Of a DNA stretch of 14,515 bases, positions 14,108 through 14,515 are shown piece after piece. Below the pieces are notes generated by a model. It saw nothing but the letters and a program-made list of their open reading frames with translations, was not told the DNA's origin and did no database searches. Source of the stretch: Actinomycetes bacterium (GTDB lineage Bacteria > Actinomycetota > Actinomycetes > Actinomycetales > Cellulomonadaceae); the NCBI GenBank assembly GCA_023424135.1, contig JAFAEH010000286.1:1-14515 (forward strand), written 5' to 3'. The translations under genes and the position numbers were made by a program. Positions within the stretch are counted from its first letter, which is position 1. Each line of letters starts with the position of its first letter.

Positions 14108-14113
14108 AGTGTA
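14108..14113 (-). promoter_or_regulatory. -10 box of the membrane-protein gene
   Basis: TACACT on the minus strand is followed by seven bases and the ATG at 14100. This gives a transcription start at or next to the start codon, hence a leaderless message. No clear -35 is seen. Confidence 0.5.
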
Positions 14114-14134
14114 GGCAGCGGGGCCTGCGGCGCT

Positions 14135-14151
14135 CCTCCGCCTCGCGGAGG
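14135..14151. repeat. Small hairpin in the divergent intergenic region
   Basis: CCTCCGC-CTC-GCGGAGG is a perfect 7-bp inverted repeat with a 3-base loop. It lies 22 bp upstream of the membrane-protein -10 box, between the two divergent genes. Its role is unknown; it could be an operator. Confidence 0.4.
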
Positions 14152-14182
14152 GTGTTGCGGGACCGTGACTCATTCTCGCGTC

Positions 14183-14198
14183 GTCAACATCGGTTGAC
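14183..14198. promoter_or_regulatory. Operator 1, GTCAAC-N4-GTTGAC palindrome
   Basis: GTCAAC-ATCG-GTTGAC has perfect 6-base arms. Its right arm overlaps the TTGACG -35 element of the HTH gene. Its centre is 32 bp from that of an identical palindrome core to the right. Confidence 0.7.
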
Positions 14199-14222
14199 GG
14201 CAGGCGGTGGCGATGTCAACAT
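14194..14222 (+). promoter_or_regulatory. Promoter of the HTH regulator
   Basis: TTGACG (14194-14199) and CAACAT (14217-14222) are separated by 17 bp. The -35 is near-consensus; the -10 keeps the important A and final T. The -35 lies in operator 1 and the -10 in operator 2, so protein bound there would block RNA polymerase. Confidence 0.5.
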
Positions 14223-14230
14223 GTGTTGAC
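14215..14230. promoter_or_regulatory. Operator 2, GTCAAC-N4-GTTGAC palindrome
   Basis: GTCAACATGTGTTGAC is a perfect 16-bp palindrome, sharing arms with operator 1. The 32-bp centre spacing, about three helical turns, puts both sites on the same DNA face. It overlaps the predicted -10 and start of the HTH transcript. Confidence 0.7.
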
Positions 14231-14269
14231 GTACTCGTCGTGAACGAGGTCGTGGACGAGGGAGATGAC

Positions 14270-14503
14270 GTGACCCCCGAGGAGGCCGACATGACCGCAC
14301 TCGTCGCCCGCGCGGAGGACGACGACCCGCTCGCCGCGCTGCGCGCGCTCGCGACCCTGCGCCGCGAGGTCGAGCAGCGCGAGACCGTCGCCGTGCGCCG
14401 TGCGCGCCACGCCGGCGTCTCGTGGGCGGCGATCGCCCTGATGCTCGGCGTCAGCAAGCAGGCCGCCCACCGCAAGTACGGGGGTCGCGGCCGGGGCGCG
14501 TGA
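14270..14503 (+). CDS. Small helix-turn-helix DNA-binding regulator
   Basis: This short protein has a helix (LAALRALATLRREVEQRETVAVRRAR) leading into an HTH: GVSWAAIALMLGVSKQAAHRKYG, about residues 49-71 from this start, ending in a basic GGRGRGA tail. Compact actinobacterial regulators of this type often precede a small Clp-N-domain gene; that neighbour would lie right of the window (recalled, not shown). The start is uncertain. The GTG at 14270 follows GGGAG and clears the promoter. The ATG at 14291 has a perfect AGGAGG. Codon pattern looks coding from about 14240. The ATG at 14213 and GTG at 14207 would place operator 2 inside the gene. Two palindromes overlapping its promoter suggest it represses itself. 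Confidence 0.82.
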   Translation: MTPEEADMTALVARAEDDDPLAALRALATLRREVEQRETVAVRRARHAGVSWAAIALMLGVSKQAAHRKYGGRGRGA

Positions 14504-14515
14504 CCGGCGCACCCG

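Noticed and set aside
12460..14229. Plus-strand open frame opposite the flippase-like gene
   Set aside because: No domain-like sequence; the minus strand has membrane segments and the PTPGGIGTVE signature.

Overview
The window is very GC-rich (over 70% by eye), with strong G/C bias at third codon positions, frequent GTG starts, TANNNT -10 boxes and several probable leaderless starts. This indicates a high-GC actinobacterium. Gene content and protein style suggest something like Cellulomonas or another cellulomonad, but that is inference; no rRNA, tRNA or marker gene fixes the taxon. I see no insertion sequence, prophage gene, CRISPR array or tRNA. Protein identities rest on recognised motifs, not on a search.

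Left part (1-4024). A truncated type I 3-dehydroquinate dehydratase (aroD) runs off the left edge on the minus strand, next to an RsbW/SpoIIAB-like ATP-binding protein (263-826). A plus-strand luciferase-like flavin/F420 oxidoreductase (1073-1921) converges on a minus-strand AI-2E/PerM-family transporter (2010-3278), with a two-way hairpin terminator between them. A GNAT acetyltransferase (3359-4024) lies upstream of the transporter on the same strand.

Middle (4311-10617, all plus strand). A lipoprotein-type class B penicillin-binding protein is followed 34 bp later by an aldo/keto reductase. Next comes a candidate light-stress operon: a bacteriophytochrome (PAS-GAF-PHY, biliverdin Cys and PASDIP and PRxSF motifs intact) fused to a PP2C/SpoIIE phosphatase, a GTGA-overlapping lysophospholipid-type acyltransferase, and a CsbD-family stress protein. 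The phosphatase output and the RsbW-like kinase 6.6 kb away fit a partner-switching general-stress pathway, but the link is inferred.

Right-hand regulatory island (10618-11380). A strong terminator is followed by a GTGA-N6-TCAC CRP/GlxR-like operator about 42 bp upstream of a predicted transcription start, then a well-conserved class I cyclic di-GMP (GEMM-I) riboswitch. The riboswitch leads into an unrecognised 44-residue ORF and a 58-residue SHOCT-type protein, closed by a perfect 14-bp terminator stem. This is the most novel-looking part: two second messengers (cAMP and c-di-GMP) appear to converge on two tiny genes.

Right end (11458-14515). A large minus-strand membrane protein joins an N-terminal membrane region, a kinase-like domain with degenerate catalytic residues and a C-terminal MprF/AglD-like flippase region. 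It is divergent from a small HTH regulator whose promoter carries two GTCAAC-N4-GTTGAC palindromes three helical turns apart, a likely autoregulatory operator pair.
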